DNA from: Flavobacterium sp. HSC-32F16
GTDB lineage: Bacteria > Bacteroidota > Bacteroidia > Flavobacteriales > Flavobacteriaceae
DNA length: 64,000 nucleotides
Direction: 5' to 3'
NCBI RefSeq assembly: GCF_024171645.1
Contig: NZ_JALKAC010000001.1
Coordinates: 186,001-250,000, forward strand
In this document: positions 17,768 to 26,497 of the stretch, in pieces
Layout: each line of letters starts with the position of its first letter
Position numbering within the stretch: position 1 is the stretch's first letter
Made by a program: the position numbers and the translations under genes
Notes under the pieces: model-generated
Seen by the model: only the letters and a program-made list of their open reading frames with translations
Databases searched by the model: none
What the model was told of the DNA's origin: nothing

Positions 17768-19459
17768 TTATCTTATTAACTTTCTGTATTTCAAACGTTT
17801 CGGAGTTAAATCACCACCAAGACGTTTCTTTTTGTTTTCTTCATAATCAGAGAAACTTCCTTCGAAGAAATATACTTCAGAGTCACCTTCAAAAGCTAAG
17901 ATATGAGTACAAATTCTATCTAAGAACCATCTGTCGTGCGAAATAATTACAGCACAACCAGCAAAATTCTCTAAACCTTCTTCAAGTGCACGAAGTGTGT
18001 TTACATCTAAGTCATTCGTTGGCTCATCCAGTAAAAGTACATTTCCTTCTTCTTTCAATGTCATTGCCAAGTGTAAACGGTTACGTTCTCCACCAGAAAG
18101 CATTGATACTTTTTTGTTTTGTTCACCTCCGCCAAAATTGAAACGAGATAAGTAAGCTCTTGAATTAACTTGCTTTCCGCCCATCATAACTAATTCCTGG
18201 CCGTCGGCAAAGTTTTCCCAGATAGATTTATTTGGATCAATGTTAGAGTGTGACTGATCTACATACGCTATTTTCACAGTTTCTCCAACCGAAAATTCTC
18301 CGCTGTCAGTAGCTTGTTCTCCCATAATCATTTTGAAAATAGTAGATTTACCAGCACCGTTTGGCCCAATAATTCCAACAATACCTGCTTGTGGCAAAGT
18401 AAAATTCAAATTATCATATAATAATTTATCACCAAAAGCTTTGGCTACATTTTTTGCTTCAATAACATTTGTACCTAAACGCGGACCATTCGGAATATAG
18501 ATTTCCAAGTTTTCGTCCAATTGTTTTTGGTCCTCATTTAATAATTTATCGTAATTCTGTAAACGTGCTTTTTGTTTAGTCTGACGTCCTTTTGCACCTT
18601 GACGAACCCATTCTAGCTCACGCTCTAAAGTTTTTCTACGTTTAGAAGCCACTTTTTCTTCCTGAGCCATACGGTTCGATTTTTGGTCTAACCAAGACGA
18701 ATAGTTCCCTTTCCACGGAATACCTTCTCCTCTATCTAATTCAAGAATCCAACCCGCCACATTATCAAGGAAATATCTATCGTGCGTTACAGCAATTACA
18801 GTTCCGGCATATTGTGCTAAGTGCTGCTCTAACCAAAGTACAGATTCAGCATCAAGGTGGTTGGTAGGCTCATCCAGAAGCAACACATCTGGCTGCTGCA
18901 ATAACAAACGACATAAAGCTACACGACGACGCTCACCTCCAGAAAGGTTTTTAATTGGCGTATCACCTTCTGGTGTACGCAAAGCATCCATTGCAATTTC
19001 TAATTTTGTATCGATTTCCCAAGCACCAAGAGCATCAATTTTATCTTGTAAAGCTGCCTGACGATCCATCAATTTATCCATTTTATCAGGATCTGAGTAG
19101 TTCTCTTCAAGACCAAATAAATCATTAATTTGGTTGTATTCTTCCAGAACAGCCATAGTTTCTGCAGCTCCTTCACGAACAATTTCGATAACTGTTTTAG
19201 AATCATCAAGAATTGGTTCCTGCTCTAAATAACCAACAGTATACCCTGGTTGAAAAACAACATCTCCCTGATAATTTTTATCAACTCCTGCAATAATTTT
19301 TAAAAGTGAAGATTTTCCAGAACCATTAAGACCTAAAATACCAATTTTAGCTCCATAAAAGAAACTTAAATAAATGTTTTTAAGTACCGGTTTGTCTGCA
19401 CCCTGATAGGTTTTACTCAATTTTTGCATTGAGAAAATTACTTTCTTATCGTCTGACAT
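17768..19459 (-). CDS. ettA: ABC-F protein EttA (energy-dependent translational throttle)
   Basis: EttA binds the ribosomal E site and gates the first elongation step according to ATP/ADP. The 563 residues hold two ATP-binding cassettes. The first has GLNGSGKSSLLK, LSGGERRRVALC and LLLDEPTNHLDAESV. The second has GPNGAGKSTIFK, LSGGERNRLHLA and LLDEPTNDLDVNTL. Between them is the ABC-F linker (ERELEWVRQGAKGRQTKQKAR), and the basic C-terminus is short. There is no membrane domain, so it is not a transporter. Confidence 0.95.
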   Translation of the reverse strand: MSDDKKVIFSMQKLSKTYQGADKPVLKNIYLSFFYGAKIGILGLNGSGKSSLLKIIAGVDKNYQGDVVFQPGYTVGYLEQEPILDDSKTVIEIVREGAAETMAVLEEYNQINDLFGLEENYSDPDKMDKLMDRQAALQDKIDALGAWEIDTKLEIAMDALRTPEGDTPIKNLSGGERRRVALCRLLLQQPDVLLLDEPTNHLDAESVLWLEQHLAQYAGTVIAVTHDRYFLDNVAGWILELDRGEGIPWKGNYSSWLDQKSNRMAQEEKVASKRRKTLERELEWVRQGAKGRQTKQKARLQNYDKLLNEDQKQLDENLEIYIPNGPRLGTNVIEAKNVAKAFGDKLLYDNLNFTLPQAGIVGIIGPNGAGKSTIFKMIMGEQATDSGEFSVGETVKIAYVDQSHSNIDPNKSIWENFADGQELVMMGGKQVNSRAYLSRFNFGGGEQNKKVSMLSGGERNRLHLAMTLKEEGNVLLLDEPTNDLDVNTLRALEEGLENFAGCAVIISHDRWFLDRICTHILAFEGDSEVYFFEGSFSDYEENKKKRLGGDLTPKRLKYRKLIR

Positions 19460-19509
19460 TTTTATTTTTTATTTTAAATTATTTATTTTTATTAAATTTT
19501 GATATTGTT

Positions 19510-19692
19510 CTAAACTCTACCTTTTAACGCATTAAAAACCCAGGCATTAGCAAAAAAGCCTACACCTGTTGCAGCAAATCCCCAGCCCGAAACATCTCTG
19601 TATCTAAAAGCGCCAAGACCTATAAGCAACAATCCCATAAGTACCATTATAAAAGTAGCCCATCCTAAAACGGTATTTTTATTCATTCCCAT
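19510..19692 (-). CDS. CAL67264-type small membrane protein
   Basis: The 60-residue protein has two membrane helices (WATFIMVLMGLLLIGLGAF and a second around GFAATGVGFFANAWVF). It matches the short conserved flavobacterial membrane protein known as the CAL67264 family, of unknown function. The start may be the ATG at 19692 or, two codons on, 19686 (MNKNTVLG). It lies between ettA and holA on the same strand. Confidence 0.8.
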   Translation of the reverse strand: MGMNKNTVLGWATFIMVLMGLLLIGLGAFRYRDVSGWGFAATGVGFFANAWVFNALKGRV

Positions 19693-19759
19693 AATTGTGT
19701 AATTATTATTTTTAAGTAGTAAAATTTTCAGAAAGGCAAATATCGTGAATTTTCACGGC

Positions 19760-20764
19760 TTAATTAAATATTTTGTACAGCATTTCTTTTAGTAAATCTG
19801 ATTGCGGTAAAGCATTAGCTCCTACACCTTTACTTTTCACATCAATATCACGCAGCGTCCCAACAATCTGACTCACTTTTCGCATCGGGTAATTTTTAAC
19901 AGCCAAATCGTATTCTTTTAAAAAATAAGGATTTACGCCAATCGCTGCGGCTACGTTTTTCGGGTTTTTATCTTTTAGTCCGTGGTATTTTAAAAGCTGT
20001 ATAAAAAAACCAAAAACCAGTCCTGTAGTCATTACCAGAGGATATTCTTTCGGATTGTGAGCAAAGTTTTCAGCGATTTTATAGGCCTTAAGCTGATTGC
20101 GTTCTCCAATCGCTTTACGAAGTTCAAATACATTATAATCTTTACTAAAACCAATGTTTTCTTCAATATGCTGCGGCGTAATCATGGTTCCCTTAGGCAG
20201 AATAATTTGAAGTTTTTCTAACTCATTATTAATTTTACTCAAATCTGTTCCAAGAAATTCTACAAGCATAGCATTTGCTTTTGGATCTATCGTATATTTC
20301 TTTCCCGCCAAAACACGTTTTATCCAGTCTCCAACTTGATTTTCGTATAGCTTTTTACTTTCGTAAACCACTCCTTTTTGCGCTAAAAGTTTCGTTACTT
20401 TTTTACGCTTATCGAGGGTTTTATATTTATAACAAAAAACCAATACAGTGGTTTGCATAGGATTATTTACATAAGATTCAATTTTATCAATTGTTCTGGA
20501 TAAATCTTGTGCTTCTTTTACAATAACAACCTGACGGTCAGACATCATAGGATAGCGCTTGGCCGTTGACACTATATCTTCAACAGAAACATCTCTTCCA
20601 TAAAGTACCGTTTGATTAAATCCCTTTTCTTCTTCCGCCAGCACATTTTGCTCTATGTATTCAGATAACTTATCTATATAATAAGGTTCTTCGCCCATTA
20701 AAAAATAGATAGGCATTATATTTCCTGCCTTGATATCGTTAACAATCTTTACAACTTCGTCCAT
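19760..20764 (-). CDS. holA: DNA polymerase III subunit delta
   Basis: The delta subunit opens the sliding clamp within the clamp loader. The 334 residues show the HolA order: NIMPIYFLMGEEPYYIDKL at the N-terminus, SDRQVVIVKEAQDL in the middle, and a C-terminal collar domain (FFIQLLKYHGLKDKNPKNVA). Active Walker motifs are lacking, as expected for delta. It is the first gene of its strand run and is divergent from a PD-(D/E)XK gene across a repeat. Confidence 0.93.
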   Translation of the reverse strand: MDEVVKIVNDIKAGNIMPIYFLMGEEPYYIDKLSEYIEQNVLAEEEKGFNQTVLYGRDVSVEDIVSTAKRYPMMSDRQVVIVKEAQDLSRTIDKIESYVNNPMQTTVLVFCYKYKTLDKRKKVTKLLAQKGVVYESKKLYENQVGDWIKRVLAGKKYTIDPKANAMLVEFLGTDLSKINNELEKLQIILPKGTMITPQHIEENIGFSKDYNVFELRKAIGERNQLKAYKIAENFAHNPKEYPLVMTTGLVFGFFIQLLKYHGLKDKNPKNVAAAIGVNPYFLKEYDLAVKNYPMRKVSQIVGTLRDIDVKSKGVGANALPQSDLLKEMLYKIFN

Positions 20765-20776
20765 TCAAATATTTTT

Positions 20777-20842
20777 GTTTCAAGTTTAAAGTTTCAGGTT
20801 ATCGTTCCAAAACTTGAAACTTTAAACCTGAAACCTGAAACT
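20777..20842. repeat. GTTTCAAG-type inverted repeat, copy 1
   Basis: The left arm at 20777-20800 and the right arm at 20811-20834 are 24-base near-perfect reverse complements (two differences) around ATCGTTCCAA. The right arm is extended by CTGAAACT. The core CGTTCCAA, AACTTGAAACTT and CCTGAAACCTGAAACT recurs in copy 2 near 24070. Confidence 0.85.
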
Positions 20843-20848
20843 ATTTTA

Positions 20849-20856
20849 TATTTTTG
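20849..20856 (+). promoter_or_regulatory. Promoter -7 element of the 20861 gene
   Basis: TATTTTTG lies 4 bases before the ATG, which predicts a leaderless or nearly leaderless message. The -33 region falls within the right arm of the inverted repeat. Confidence 0.5.
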
Positions 20857-20860
20857 CTTT

Positions 20861-21313
20861 ATGTTAAAACTTAATTTCCCTACTTATACTTTCCGATTCA
20901 AAAATAGCGAAAATAAAGTGTCTATTTTTGATGAAATCAGGAAAAAATTTATCATTCTTACTCCAGAAGAATGGGTTCGCCAACATGTTGTTCATTATTT
21001 AATTAATGAAAAAAAATACCCAAAATCACTTATCAATGTAGAGAAGGTTTTAACGGTCAACGGATTACGAAAAAGATATGATGTAGTGGTTTTTAATTCT
21101 GATGGTTCTATACATATATTAGTAGAATGTAAAGCTCCAGAAGTTAAAATATCACAGGCAACTTTTGATCAAATTGCCCGTTATAATATGACAATGCAGG
21201 CACGGTTTTTGAATGTTACAAATGGGCTGAGCCATTTTTATTGTCAAATGGACTTTGAAAATGAAAAATATCAGTTTTTGCAAAGTCTGCCCGATTATAC
21301 TATTATTAAATAA
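20861..21313 (+). CDS. Stand-alone HsdR N-terminal-type PD-(D/E)XK protein
   Basis: The 150-residue protein corresponds to only the nuclease domain of type I restriction R subunits. The PD-(D/E)XK set is seen as D74 (KRYDVVVF) and E89 with K91 (LVECKAPEV), followed by the QIARYNMTMQARFLNVTNG segment. No helicase, HsdM or HsdS lies nearby, so it is not a working restriction system by itself. Stand-alone forms are common in Bacteroidota near holA. A role in DNA repair or defence is possible but not shown. Confidence 0.85.
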   Translation: MLKLNFPTYTFRFKNSENKVSIFDEIRKKFIILTPEEWVRQHVVHYLINEKKYPKSLINVEKVLTVNGLRKRYDVVVFNSDGSIHILVECKAPEVKISQATFDQIARYNMTMQARFLNVTNGLSHFYCQMDFENEKYQFLQSLPDYTIIK

Positions 21314-21327
21314 ATTAAAGAATACTT

Positions 21328-22347
21328 TTGGATAAAATAGCAGTTGTCATTTTAAATTGGAACGGAGTAAAATTGTTAGAGCAATTTTTACCATCTGTTT
21401 TGCAATATTCAGAAGAAGCTTCAATTTATGTTGCCGATAATGCATCAACAGATGCTTCTGTAAATTTTGTTAAAGAAAATTATCCATCGGTAAAAATCAT
21501 TCAAAATACCGGAAATTACGGTTTTGCAAAAGGTTATAATGATGCACTTCAAAATATTGAAGCAGAGATTTATGCCTTAGTCAATTCTGATATTGAAGTT
21601 ACTGAAAACTGGTTAAAACCCATTATCGAAACTTTTGATAAAGAGAAACAAACCGCAATTATTCAGCCTAAAATTCTTGATTTTAAGAACAAGGAATATT
21701 TTGAATACGCAGGAGCCGCAGGAGGTTTTATTGATAAATATGGTTTTCCTTATTGCAGAGGAAGAATTTTTGATACATTAGAAAAAGATAATGGTCAGTA
21801 TAACGACAATTGTGAATTATTCTGGGCATCGGGTGCTTGTTTTTTTATTAGAAAAGAAGTTTATCATGATCTGAAAGGTTTCGACGAAACTTTTTTTGCA
21901 CATCAGGAAGAAATTGATTTATGCTGGCGTGCGGCAAATGAAGGACATATTATAAAATACAATTCAGAGTCTGTTGTTTATCATGTTGGAGGAGCTACCT
22001 TACAGCAGGGAAATCCAAAAAAGACCTATTTAAATTTTAGAAATTCATTATTAATGCTTGTCAAAAATCTTCCAAAAAAGGGATTATTTTTTGTAATTTT
22101 CTTTAGAATGGTTTTAGATGGAATTGCAGGTATTCGTTTTCTTACGCAGGGTAAATTTCAGCATACTTTCGCAATCCTAAAAGCACATTTTTCATTTTAT
22201 TGTATATCTTTAAAATATCTAAAGGAGCGAAAAGATTTTCAGATACAACAATACTATACTGTAAAAAGTATCGTTTTCTTGTATTATATAAAGAAAATAC
22301 GGGTTTTTAAAGAAATCTTTAACACTAATCAAAATATTAAAAACTAA
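21328..22347 (+). CDS. Family 2 glycosyltransferase
   Basis: The 339-residue GT-A enzyme has the nucleotide-sugar binding segment VVILNWNGVKLLEQFLPSV, the metal-binding region ALVNSDIEV, and WASGACFFIRKEVYHDLKGF with the acceptor loop FFAHQEEIDLCWRA. It resembles rhamnosyl or related transferases of surface polysaccharides, with donor and acceptor unknown. A C-terminal hydrophobic patch may attach it to the membrane. The start is the TTG at 21328, because no in-frame ATG precedes the conserved fold. Confidence 0.88.
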   Translation: MDKIAVVILNWNGVKLLEQFLPSVLQYSEEASIYVADNASTDASVNFVKENYPSVKIIQNTGNYGFAKGYNDALQNIEAEIYALVNSDIEVTENWLKPIIETFDKEKQTAIIQPKILDFKNKEYFEYAGAAGGFIDKYGFPYCRGRIFDTLEKDNGQYNDNCELFWASGACFFIRKEVYHDLKGFDETFFAHQEEIDLCWRAANEGHIIKYNSESVVYHVGGATLQQGNPKKTYLNFRNSLLMLVKNLPKKGLFFVIFFRMVLDGIAGIRFLTQGKFQHTFAILKAHFSFYCISLKYLKERKDFQIQQYYTVKSIVFLYYIKKIRVFKEIFNTNQNIKN

Positions 22348-22352
22348 ATTTG
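22345..22352 (+). promoter_or_regulatory. Promoter -7 element of the OmpA lipoprotein gene
   Basis: TAAATTTG begins at the stop codon of the glycosyltransferase, 37 bases before the ATG at 22382. Confidence 0.45.
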
Positions 22353-22381
22353 TAATCAACGTTTAATTAAATATAATACCT

Positions 22382-23215
22382 ATGAGAAAAATAGTTATCG
22401 CACTATCAGTATTAATGGCCTTAACTTCGTGTGTATCGAAAAAGGAATATGCAGCATTAGAAGCTAAGCAAAAAGAGACACAAGATTTATTAAACTCTTG
22501 CACAGTTAAATTGAATACTTGTCTAGAAGAAAAAGCAGGATTAGCAGCAACAGCTGAAAGCTATAAACAACATAATAAAGACTTAATTAGCAGCTCTAAA
22601 GATTTAACAGTTTTAACGACAAAAGGTGCTGAAAACCTTGAGAAATCTTTAGAAAGCTTGAAAGAAAAAGATTTAAAAATCTCTAGACTTCAAGATGCAC
22701 TTACTAAAAAAGACAGTGTAACTTTAGCATTAGTTACAAGCTTAAAAGGTGCTGTTGGAATCAACGATCCAGATATCGAAATCAATGTTGAAAAAGGAGT
22801 TGTATTTATCTCTATTGCTGATAAATTATTATTTAAAAGTGGAAGTTATGACGTAACTGATGCTGCAAAAGGTGTTCTTGCTAAAGTTGCAAAAGTAGTT
22901 AATGACAAACCTGATTTTGAATGTATGGTTGAAGGTCACACAGATAACGTACCATACAAAAGCAACGGAATTATCTTAGACAACTGGGATTTAAGTGTTA
23001 AACGTTCTACTTCTATCGTTCGTGTCTTAACTAATGACCTTGGGGTTAATCCAGCAAAATTAATTGCAGCAGGTAGAAGTTCTTACATACCTTTAGTTGC
23101 TAATGATACTCCTGAAAACAAAGCTCGTAACAGAAGAACTCGTATCGTTGTTATGCCGAAAATTGATCAATTCTACGATATGATCGAGAAAGAAATGAAA
23201 AAACAGGCTAAATAA
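22382..23215 (+). CDS. OmpA-family peptidoglycan-binding lipoprotein
   Basis: The 277-residue lipoprotein has a signal peptide ending in the lipobox LTSC (Cys17). A long helical coiled coil follows (about 25-105), then an OmpA/MotB domain (about 140-260) with the peptidoglycan-binding signature GHTDNVPYK and NRRTRIVV. It probably links the outer membrane to peptidoglycan. It has its own promoter and a clear terminator. Confidence 0.93.
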   Translation: MRKIVIALSVLMALTSCVSKKEYAALEAKQKETQDLLNSCTVKLNTCLEEKAGLAATAESYKQHNKDLISSSKDLTVLTTKGAENLEKSLESLKEKDLKISRLQDALTKKDSVTLALVTSLKGAVGINDPDIEINVEKGVVFISIADKLLFKSGSYDVTDAAKGVLAKVAKVVNDKPDFECMVEGHTDNVPYKSNGIILDNWDLSVKRSTSIVRVLTNDLGVNPAKLIAAGRSSYIPLVANDTPENKARNRRTRIVVMPKIDQFYDMIEKEMKKQAK

Positions 23216-23244
23216 TTTGTAGTTACTACATAATATTATACAGA

Positions 23245-23270
23245 AAAAGCAGGTCAATTGACCTGCTTTT
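23245..23270 (+). terminator. Terminator of the OmpA lipoprotein gene
   Basis: A perfect 26-base palindrome (AAAAGCAGGTCAA and its reverse complement) lies 29 bases past the stop and ends in T4. The symmetry allows some two-way action. Confidence 0.8.
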
Positions 23271-23402
23271 ATGTATCCTTAATTTTTTTAATAACCAATT
23301 AAATATAAATCAAGAATAGCATTATTTTTATTAACTAACTAAATTTTAACTATACTAAAGTTAGTTATATTTTTTTATCTTTTATACGATTTCAGTATTT
23401 AT

Positions 23403-24023
23403 TTACAAAATATCAATATCACCTTTACCTTCTCTAACAATTATTGGCTCATGTTCTGATAAGTCAATAATGGTAGAACCAACGTTATCTCCATAACCGC
23501 CATCGATTACCATGTCTACCAAATTCTGCCATTTTTCAAAAATCAATTCAGGATCTGTAGTATATTCAATCACATCATCTTCATCACGAATCGAAGTCGA
23601 AACTATTGGATTTCCTAATTGGCGCACAATTTCTAATGCAATGCTATTATCAGGAACACGAATACCAACTGTGGTTTTCTTTTTAAATTCTTTTGGGAGA
23701 TTATTATTTCCAGGTAAAATAAAAGTATAAGGTCCCGGTAATGCTCTTTTTAATATCTTGAAAGTCGAAGTATCTATCTGACGTACATAATCTGATAAAT
23801 TACTCAAATCATGACATATAAATGAGAAGTTTGCTTTCTCTAATTTTACCCCTTTTATTTTTGCTATTTTCTCTAAAGCTCTCGAATTGGTAATATCGCA
23901 GCCTAAACCGTAAACTGTATCGGTTGGATAAATTACCAAACCACCATTTTGAAGCACTTTTACAACTTTTGCAATTGCAGCCTCACTTGGTTTATCTGGA
24001 TATATTTTTATGAATTCAGCCAT
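23403..24023 (-). CDS. Sua5/YciO/YrdC-domain protein, closer to YciO
   Basis: The 206-residue YrdC-fold protein has VIYPTDTVYGLGCDITN, ALPGPYTFILPG, GIRVPDNSIA and a C-terminal IIVREGKGD. Length and wording follow E. coli YciO. Where TsaC/Sua5 enzymes carry the KxRP..PL loop, this one has KIKGVKLEKANFSFICHDL. TsaC and Sua5 make threonylcarbamoyl-AMP for t6A, but YciO is a related subgroup whose role in t6A is weaker or different. It may be annotated as L-threonylcarbamoyladenylate synthase, and I call it the wider family. Confidence 0.85.
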   Translation of the reverse strand: MAEFIKIYPDKPSEAAIAKVVKVLQNGGLVIYPTDTVYGLGCDITNSRALEKIAKIKGVKLEKANFSFICHDLSNLSDYVRQIDTSTFKILKRALPGPYTFILPGNNNLPKEFKKKTTVGIRVPDNSIALEIVRQLGNPIVSTSIRDEDDVIEYTTDPELIFEKWQNLVDMVIDGGYGDNVGSTIIDLSEHEPIIVREGKGDIDIL

Positions 24024-24030
24024 AATTTTT

Positions 24031-24108
24031 TTTCAAGTTTCTGTTTGTTTCAAGTTTCAAGTTTGCGTTCCAATAACTTGAAACTTCAAAAACCTGAAAC
24101 CTGAAACT
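24031..24108. repeat. GTTTCAAG-type inverted repeat, copy 2
   Basis: The gap between the YciO-like gene and uvrD reads GTTTCAAGTTTCAAGTT, then GCGTTCCAATAACTTGAAAC and CCTGAAACCTGAAACTTTTA. The order and spacing match copy 1 at 20777-20842, with small indels. Confidence 0.85.
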
Positions 24109-24116
24109 TTTATTTT

Positions 24117-26453
24117 CTATCCTACAACATCTAATTTAGCAAATCTTAATAAAAGTTTTTTAATTCCTCCTACTTCAAATTTAATTTCGGCTTTTTTATC
24201 AGCTCCAACACCTTCTAAATTAATTACTTCTCCTTTTCCAAAACGTTCATGCATAACCACATTCCCAATCGTTAATTTATTATCAAATAAATTAGCACCT
24301 GAAGCTGCAGGAGCATTTCCCGAAACAGGTTTTAATTTACGAATATTTAAATCCGGTTTGGGGTTATTATCTGTAATATGTTTTGGGGGCGTTCCTCCTA
24401 CTGGTTTTGCCAGACGTAGTTTTGATTTATCAACATCTCCAAAAATATCACCATCAATAGGTGATTTATAACGGTAATTTGTTTCTGCCGGAGTTAGATA
24501 TTCTAAAAACTGTCCGTCTATTTCTTCAATAAAACGAGACGGTTCACTATCTGTTAATTTTCCCCAACGGTAACGAGACTGCGCATAAGTTAAATAAGCC
24601 TGATGCTCTGCACGAGTTAAAGCTACGTAAAATAAACGACGTTCTTCCTCTAATTCACTTCTGGTGCTCATACTCATCGCACTCGGAAACAAATCTTCTT
24701 CCATACCCACCACAAAAACATGAGGAAACTCCAATCCTTTTGCTAAGTGAATTGTCATAAGCGCTACACGATCTTCATCATTTGTATCTTTATCTAAATC
24801 GGTTGCCAAAGCTACATCTTCCATAAACTCCGAAAGCGCACCTCTTGCTCCGTCAATTTCTCTTTGACCTTCGGTAAAATCTTTAATACCGTTTAAAAGT
24901 TCTTCAATATTCTGAATTTTTGCCATTCCCTCAGGAGTAGCATCTTTCTTTAATTCCTGAACTAAACCTGTTTTCTTTGCAACATGATCAGTAATATAAA
25001 AGGCATCCTGATTTTGGTCGATAACCTGAAAGCTCTGAATCATTGTCACAAAATCTTTCAGTTTATTTTTTGTACCGGTATTCAGTTTCAAATCTATTTT
25101 ATCGATGTTTACCATTACTTCCCAAATCGAACGTTTGTAATGATTTGCCGCAATAGTAAGTTTTTCAACCGTAGTATCTCCAATTCCACGTGCCGGATAA
25201 TTGATTACACGAATCAATGCTTCCTCGTCTTTTGGGTTTATTACTAAACGTAAATAACACAAAACATCTTTAATTTCCTTACGTTGGTAAAATGATAATC
25301 CTCCATAAATTCTATACGGAATATCACGTTTTCTTAAAGCGTCCTCCATCGCACGCGACTGAGCATTTGTACGATACAAAATCGCAAAAGATCCATTATG
25401 AAGCTGGTTCTGCATTTTCTGTTCAAAAATCGTGCTGGCAACAAAACGACCTTCTTCTGCATCTGTCAAACTTCTGTGCACCTTAATTCTAGGTCCAAAA
25501 TCATTCGCAGTCCAAACTACTTTATCCAGTTTGGTTTTGTTATGTTCCATTACCGTATTTGCCGCTTCCACAATATTTCGGGTAGAACGATAATTCTGCT
25601 CTAAACGAAACATTATTACGCCTTCATAATCCTTTTGGAAATTCAGGATATTGTTGATATTCGCACCTCGGAACGCATAAATACTCTGTGCATCATCACC
25701 AACCACACAAATATTCTGAAATCTGTCTGATAAAGCCCTAACAATCAAATACTGAGAGTGATTTGTATCTTGGTACTCATCAACCAGAATATAACGAAAA
25801 CGATCTTGATATTTAGCTAAAACCTCTGGGAATCTTGTTAACAACTCATTGGTTTTCAATAACAAATCATCAAAATCCATTGCGCCGGCTTTAAAGCAAC
25901 GCTCTACATACTGTTGATATATCTCGCCCAATCGCGGTCGTTTTGCCATAGCATCAGCTTCAACTAATTCCGGATTATTAAAATATGCCTTAACCGTAAT
26001 CAAACTGTTTTTATAACTAGATATACGTCCTAAAATTTGTTTAGGTTTGTAAATATCACGATCTAGCTGCATTTCTTTAATAATCGAAGAAATTAATCTG
26101 GCCGAATCCTGAGAATCATAAATGGTAAAATTGGAAGGATATCCTAAATGGTCTGATTCGGCACGAAGAATACGTGCAAAAATCGAGTGAAAAGTTCCCA
26201 TCCAAAGATTTTTTGCTTCAGATGCCCCCACAATATCCGAAATCCTGTGTTTCATTTCACGCGCTGCTTTATTTGTAAAAGTCAGCGATAAAATATTAAA
26301 GGCATCAACGCCCTGAGCCATTAAATAAGCAATTCTAATAGTTAAAACACGGGTTTTACCCGAACCTGCACCAGCAATAATAATCATTGGCCCGTCTTTT
26401 TTCAGAACGGGTTGTCGTTGCGCTTCATTGAGTTGATCAATGTACTTTTGCAT
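24117..26453 (-). CDS. uvrD: UvrD/PcrA-type 3'-5' DNA helicase
   Basis: The 778-residue superfamily 1 helicase has the Q-motif LNEAQRQPV, Walker A AGAGSGKTRVLT, motif II LVDEYQDTNHSQY, motif III VGDDAQSIYAFRG, motif IV LEQNYRST, and motifs V and VI (LMTIHLAKGLEFPHVFV and FYVALTRAEH). The C-terminal part ends in a Tudor-like domain (VMHERFGKGEVINLEGVG). It serves nucleotide-excision repair and replication-fork upkeep. The start at 26453 (MQKYIDQLNEAQ) fits the family. An ATG at 26468 is an alternative, while a TTG at 26477 overlaps the promoter and is rejected. Confidence 0.95.
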   Translation of the reverse strand: MQKYIDQLNEAQRQPVLKKDGPMIIIAGAGSGKTRVLTIRIAYLMAQGVDAFNILSLTFTNKAAREMKHRISDIVGASEAKNLWMGTFHSIFARILRAESDHLGYPSNFTIYDSQDSARLISSIIKEMQLDRDIYKPKQILGRISSYKNSLITVKAYFNNPELVEADAMAKRPRLGEIYQQYVERCFKAGAMDFDDLLLKTNELLTRFPEVLAKYQDRFRYILVDEYQDTNHSQYLIVRALSDRFQNICVVGDDAQSIYAFRGANINNILNFQKDYEGVIMFRLEQNYRSTRNIVEAANTVMEHNKTKLDKVVWTANDFGPRIKVHRSLTDAEEGRFVASTIFEQKMQNQLHNGSFAILYRTNAQSRAMEDALRKRDIPYRIYGGLSFYQRKEIKDVLCYLRLVINPKDEEALIRVINYPARGIGDTTVEKLTIAANHYKRSIWEVMVNIDKIDLKLNTGTKNKLKDFVTMIQSFQVIDQNQDAFYITDHVAKKTGLVQELKKDATPEGMAKIQNIEELLNGIKDFTEGQREIDGARGALSEFMEDVALATDLDKDTNDEDRVALMTIHLAKGLEFPHVFVVGMEEDLFPSAMSMSTRSELEEERRLFYVALTRAEHQAYLTYAQSRYRWGKLTDSEPSRFIEEIDGQFLEYLTPAETNYRYKSPIDGDIFGDVDKSKLRLAKPVGGTPPKHITDNNPKPDLNIRKLKPVSGNAPAASGANLFDNKLTIGNVVMHERFGKGEVINLEGVGADKKAEIKFEVGGIKKLLLRFAKLDVVG

Positions 26454-26474
26454 GAAATTTTTCTCCATATGATG

Positions 26475-26482
26475 CAAAAATA
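26475..26482 (-). promoter_or_regulatory. Promoter -7 element of uvrD
   Basis: TATTTTTG on the minus strand overlaps the TTG that a naive caller would use as the start. It supports starting at 26468 or 26453. Confidence 0.55.
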
Positions 26483-26497
26483 AGAATTAATGATTGA

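Noticed and set aside
20861..21313. Type I restriction system
   Set aside because: Only the nuclease domain is present. HsdM, HsdS and the helicase part are absent.
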